Shown in pieces: positions 61,279 to 64,000 of a stretch of DNA of 64,000 bases. The stretch is from Ustilago trichophora. Its lineage: Eukaryota; Basidiomycota; Ustilaginomycetes; Ustilaginales; Ustilaginaceae. The notes under the pieces were generated by a model. It was not told the origin of the DNA. It did not search any database and saw only the letters and a list, made by a program, of their open reading frames with translations. Position 1 is the first letter of the stretch. Every line of letters begins with the position of its first letter. Location: contig OOIN01000025.1 of NCBI GenBank assembly GCA_900323505.1, positions 496,001 through 560,000 on the forward strand. The letters are read 5' to 3'. Position numbers and translations under genes: made by a program.

Positions 61279-62994
61279 ATGGAGTACAGCTCTCTCCGCC
61301 CGATCGCAGAGCGTTCTGCACGACCCACTTCCTCTCGCTCTCCCGAATCGCACTACTGGCGCAAGTTCCGAGCGCCTGTGTTCGTCAAAGAGCTCGCACC
61401 TATCACATCGATCCACTTTGTTCCACCCGTATCTGTCTACTCGAACACCAGTCTCGATGACGATGCCACCGCCGCTGCACCATCATCCGTGATTGGCTCC
61501 ACCTCCACCCAGCCCACCTCGGTATCCGCACGTCAGAAGTTCGCCGTAACCACCGGCGCCCGAGTCCAGATCTACTCTATGCGCAACAGCCGAGTCTCCA
61601 AGACCATTTCGCGGTTCAAAGACGTCGCACGCTCTGCCAACTTCCGGTCCGATGGCCGACTCATGGTGGCTGGTGACGACAGCGGGTTGATTCAGGTATT
61701 TGATACCACTTCGAGAGCGATCTTGAGGACATTGAGGGGACACAGTGGGCCAGTGCACGTGACGAGGTTCTCGCCAAACGGAACCGAGATCATGTCTGCG
61801 AGTGACGACAGGACGGTGCGGTTGTGGGATGTTCCAGAACAGAAGGCGGTGCATGTCTTTGAAGGGCACGACGATTATGTTCGCTCTTCGGTCTTCAGTC
61901 CGGACAACCCGGCGCTCATGCTCTCAGGTAGTTATGATAGTACGGTGAAGCTGTGGGATGCTAGGATGGGTGGATGTGCTATGACGATGAACCACGGTGC
62001 GCCCGTAGAGGATGTTTTGGTGTATCCGACGGGTGCAGGTGGTGTAGCCTTGAGTGTGGGTGGGCCAGTGATGAAGGTTTGGGACCTCATGATGGGCGGA
62101 AGGGTCATGGCGAGCATTTCCAACCATCAAAAGACGATTACATCTTTGGCGCTCTCCGTCAACTCTGGCGCCGACTTTTCCGTCAACAACGAAGAGACCA
62201 TCGGCGGCATGCGAATCCTCACTGGAGGTCTAGATCATCTCGTAAAAGTCTACGACCCCGCTCAAGACTTCAAAGTGACTCACACCATGCGATACCCATC
62301 CCCCATTCTTTCCATGGCAGTCTCGCCGGACGAGTCGCACATTGCGGTTGGTATGGCCGATGGAACACTCTGCGTCCGCAAACGAGACGTCAAAGCGAGC
62401 GAGCTGGAGCGAAGGGAAGCCGAACGGGCAGCCATGAACGCTGGAGCCTACGAATCCTTCATGCAGGGTAAAGCGGCATCTTCCAACCAGCCCGGGAAAG
62501 TCAATGCGCGCAGGGCGACGGATGACATCCGCGTAGACTCGGTTCGCAAACGCAAACTTCAGGACTATGATCGATTCCTCAAAGCCTTCCGCTACGGAGA
62601 CGCTCTCGATGCCGCGCTTCGCAAAGGCGTTTCCCCCACCGTCACCTTTGGCCTCATCCTCGAACTCATCCACCGCTCCCCTCGTGGTAGCGCAGACGGC
62701 CTCAGAAGAGCCATCGCAGGAAGGGACGATGTCACCCTCGAACCCGTCCTTCGATTCCTCCTTCGTCACGCAGCAAACCCCAACTACGTCGACCTGGTCT
62801 GCGATACGCTCAACGTCATCGTAGATACGTATGCAAGTGTGATCGGTCAAAGTCCGCTCATCGACGATCTCTTTGGTAGGATCTGGAGTAAAGTTGGAGA
62901 TGAATTGAGGTTGCAGAGGGATCTGATGCAGGTGAGGGGAAGTTTGGAGATGATTCTGGCGGGGACGGCGTTGGGTGCTGCTGCTACCGCTTAA
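61279..62994 (+). CDS. utp15: U3 snoRNP component Utp15 (WD40 + UTP15 C-terminal domain)
   Basis: 571 residues, single exon. After a basic N-terminus with YWRKFRAPVFVKE, WD40 repeats span about residues 85-370 (LRTLRGHSGPVHVTRFSPNG, SASDDRTVRLWDV, VFEGHDDYVRSSVF, SGSYDSTVKLWDA). The C-terminal helical domain (about 430-560) contains YDRFLKAFRYGDALDAAL and LEPVLRFLLRH, characteristic of Utp15. The protein belongs to the t-UTP/UtpA part of the small-subunit processome in the nucleolus and acts in 18S rRNA maturation. Length agrees with the family (about 510-570). The start is the ATG of MEYSSLRPIAE, close to the family N-terminus. Confidence 0.93.
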   Translation: MEYSSLRPIAERSARPTSSRSPESHYWRKFRAPVFVKELAPITSIHFVPPVSVYSNTSLDDDATAAAPSSVIGSTSTQPTSVSARQKFAVTTGARVQIYSMRNSRVSKTISRFKDVARSANFRSDGRLMVAGDDSGLIQVFDTTSRAILRTLRGHSGPVHVTRFSPNGTEIMSASDDRTVRLWDVPEQKAVHVFEGHDDYVRSSVFSPDNPALMLSGSYDSTVKLWDARMGGCAMTMNHGAPVEDVLVYPTGAGGVALSVGGPVMKVWDLMMGGRVMASISNHQKTITSLALSVNSGADFSVNNEETIGGMRILTGGLDHLVKVYDPAQDFKVTHTMRYPSPILSMAVSPDESHIAVGMADGTLCVRKRDVKASELERREAERAAMNAGAYESFMQGKAASSNQPGKVNARRATDDIRVDSVRKRKLQDYDRFLKAFRYGDALDAALRKGVSPTVTFGLILELIHRSPRGSADGLRRAIAGRDDVTLEPVLRFLLRHAANPNYVDLVCDTLNVIVDTYASVIGQSPLIDDLFGRIWSKVGDELRLQRDLMQVRGSLEMILAGTALGAAATA

Positions 62995-63447
62995 GTGTTT
63001 GACCAAGGTTTCAATGCATGCAATTTTACACTTGTCCTACGTTGTTATTGCTAAAGGTGCTGTGATCTTGTTCGGAATGGCCATCTTGATCGGATAAAGA
63101 TGCTGTCGAGGAAGAAAAAGTCGGATAAAATTTAAAACGGCAAAACTAGGGCGGAAAAAATTAGCAAGCAAACGACTCCTAGTCGTTGATCTCGGAGACG
63201 CCCACTTCTCATTTTGTCCAACACACCCGGCAAATCTCTGTGAATGAGATGAAATTGTCCATTAAGAAAGAAGGGGAGAAGAATGCCAGCGATTACTGCG
63301 CTGGAGTTGACCATCATGAAATGTACAGTTGAAAAAGAGGAAAATCGTAACGATGTCGTAAAGTGAATCATGACAAAGATTCAAAGAGTCTTAAAGGGGC
63401 ATGATGGATAGCCAAAAAAAAGAGCGAAGGATGTGATGGGGTTGCGT
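62995..63447. other. Convergent intergenic region, utp15 / chitinase 3' ends
   Basis: 453 bases between converging genes; AT-rich, presumably both 3' UTRs. No gene. Confidence 0.55.
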
Positions 63448-63999
63448 TCACTTGGGCATGCCAGCGCGAACGTTGTCCCACTTGCTGTAGGGATAGTTGA
63501 TGTGGTTCAACGTTGAATCGAGTGTGCCCATATTCTTACTCGTCAGTGCTACCAAGCTTCTCTCCTCTCCACCCTGTGCCTTTGTAGCGTCTCCGCTCAA
63601 CTCCCAAAACATGGCACCTCTCAACCTCTTCTGTACGATATACTGACACTTTAGCAGGACATTCTGTGGAGTATCGTAGCTGATGAATTCCCTTTTGGAG
63701 CTATCGTAACTCCAAGATGCTGCGATTTTGGTGTTGATCATCTCCTTTGCTCCCTTTACAGGGAGGAATTTGTAGTCCCAATTTCCTGCTTCCCAAGTTC
63801 CTTGACCGGTGCCGTTGTAAGGTTTTTGCGGGCCATCGGTGTTCTCGAAACCACGGCCGTAGAGAGGGATTCCGAGGACGAGCTTGTGCGAAACAACGCC
63901 GTTGGCAATGTAGTAGTTGACAGCATCGTCGGCGGAAGGTGGATTGCCTTTGATGTTCCACAGATTTGCTTGGTGACCCGTAACGGTGGACCAGGAACC
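63448..63999 (-). CDS. GH18 chitinase, C-terminal 183 residues (partial)
   Basis: The minus frame enters at the right edge and ends TGA at 63448-63450. It reads SADDAVNYYIANGV, then LVLGIPLYGRGF and later LRGAMFWELSGD, conserved late segments of glycoside hydrolase family 18 chitinases. The catalytic DxxDxDxE motif would lie upstream, outside the window. A typical insertion domain with NWDYKFLP follows the GIPLYGR strand. Expected to hydrolyse beta-1,4-GlcNAc bonds of cell-wall chitin, probably after secretion, but the N-terminus is not visible. It converges with utp15. Confidence 0.88.
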   Translation of the reverse strand, partial: GSWSTVTGHQANLWNIKGNPPSADDAVNYYIANGVVSHKLVLGIPLYGRGFENTDGPQKPYNGTGQGTWEAGNWDYKFLPVKGAKEMINTKIAASWSYDSSKREFISYDTPQNVLLKCQYIVQKRLRGAMFWELSGDATKAQGGEERSLVALTSKNMGTLDSTLNHINYPYSKWDNVRAGMPK

Positions 64000-64000
64000 G

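Overview
The window comes from the nuclear genome of a smut fungus (Ustilaginaceae; Ustilago/Sporisorium type). Three things point there: compact, mostly intron-less housekeeping genes; a recognisable Kpp4/Ubc4-type MAPKKK (SAM, RA and kinase domains); and a large tandem family of small secreted proteins resembling the Mig1 family of grass smuts. The species cannot be named from sequence alone.

Left flank (1-15.7 kb), conserved core genes: the N-terminal 756 residues of a Nit2/AreA-type GATA factor running off the left edge (minus); a 4.7 kb gene-free stretch with GA and poly-A microsatellites; translation elongation factor 3 (minus); and, divergent from it, a 1400-residue Sfi1-type spindle-pole-body protein (plus).

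Centre (16.0-50.2 kb), accessory region: sixteen tandem plus-strand loci, called M1-M16 here, plus two exon-2-only fragments. All belong to one fast-evolving family of secreted proteins of about 127-165 residues: signal peptide, a Y-C and an [AV]-C motif in exon 1, one phase-1 intron at the same place, then an exon 2 that usually carries two more cysteines. Nine loci read as intact (M1, M4, M5, M7, M9, M10, M11, M14, M16) and M13 is probably intact. M2 and M8 carry a single nonsense codon, M3, M12 and M15 are frameshifted, and M6 has no convincing exon 2. They are probably candidate effectors of the biotrophic phase.

Two complete tyrosine-recombinase retroelements (22302-27560 and 33609-38775) sit inside the array. 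Each has a gag-like ORF with zinc-binding motifs, an RT/RNase H ORF, an overlapping tyrosine recombinase ORF in the -1 frame, and split direct repeats A1-ORFs-B1A2-B2, as in Ngaro/PAT elements. One clear solo A-spacer-B remnant, one minus-strand remnant and one degenerate candidate show earlier activity.

Right flank (50.4-64 kb), core genes again: the MAPKKK Kpp4 (minus, convergent with M16), a secreted and probably GPI-anchored ThuA-domain protein (minus), the U3 snoRNP protein Utp15 (plus), and the C-terminal 183 residues of a GH18 chitinase running off the right edge (minus). Overall, a birth-and-death effector array interleaved with mobile elements is inserted between blocks of conserved genes. 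No RNA genes or CRISPR arrays were recognised.
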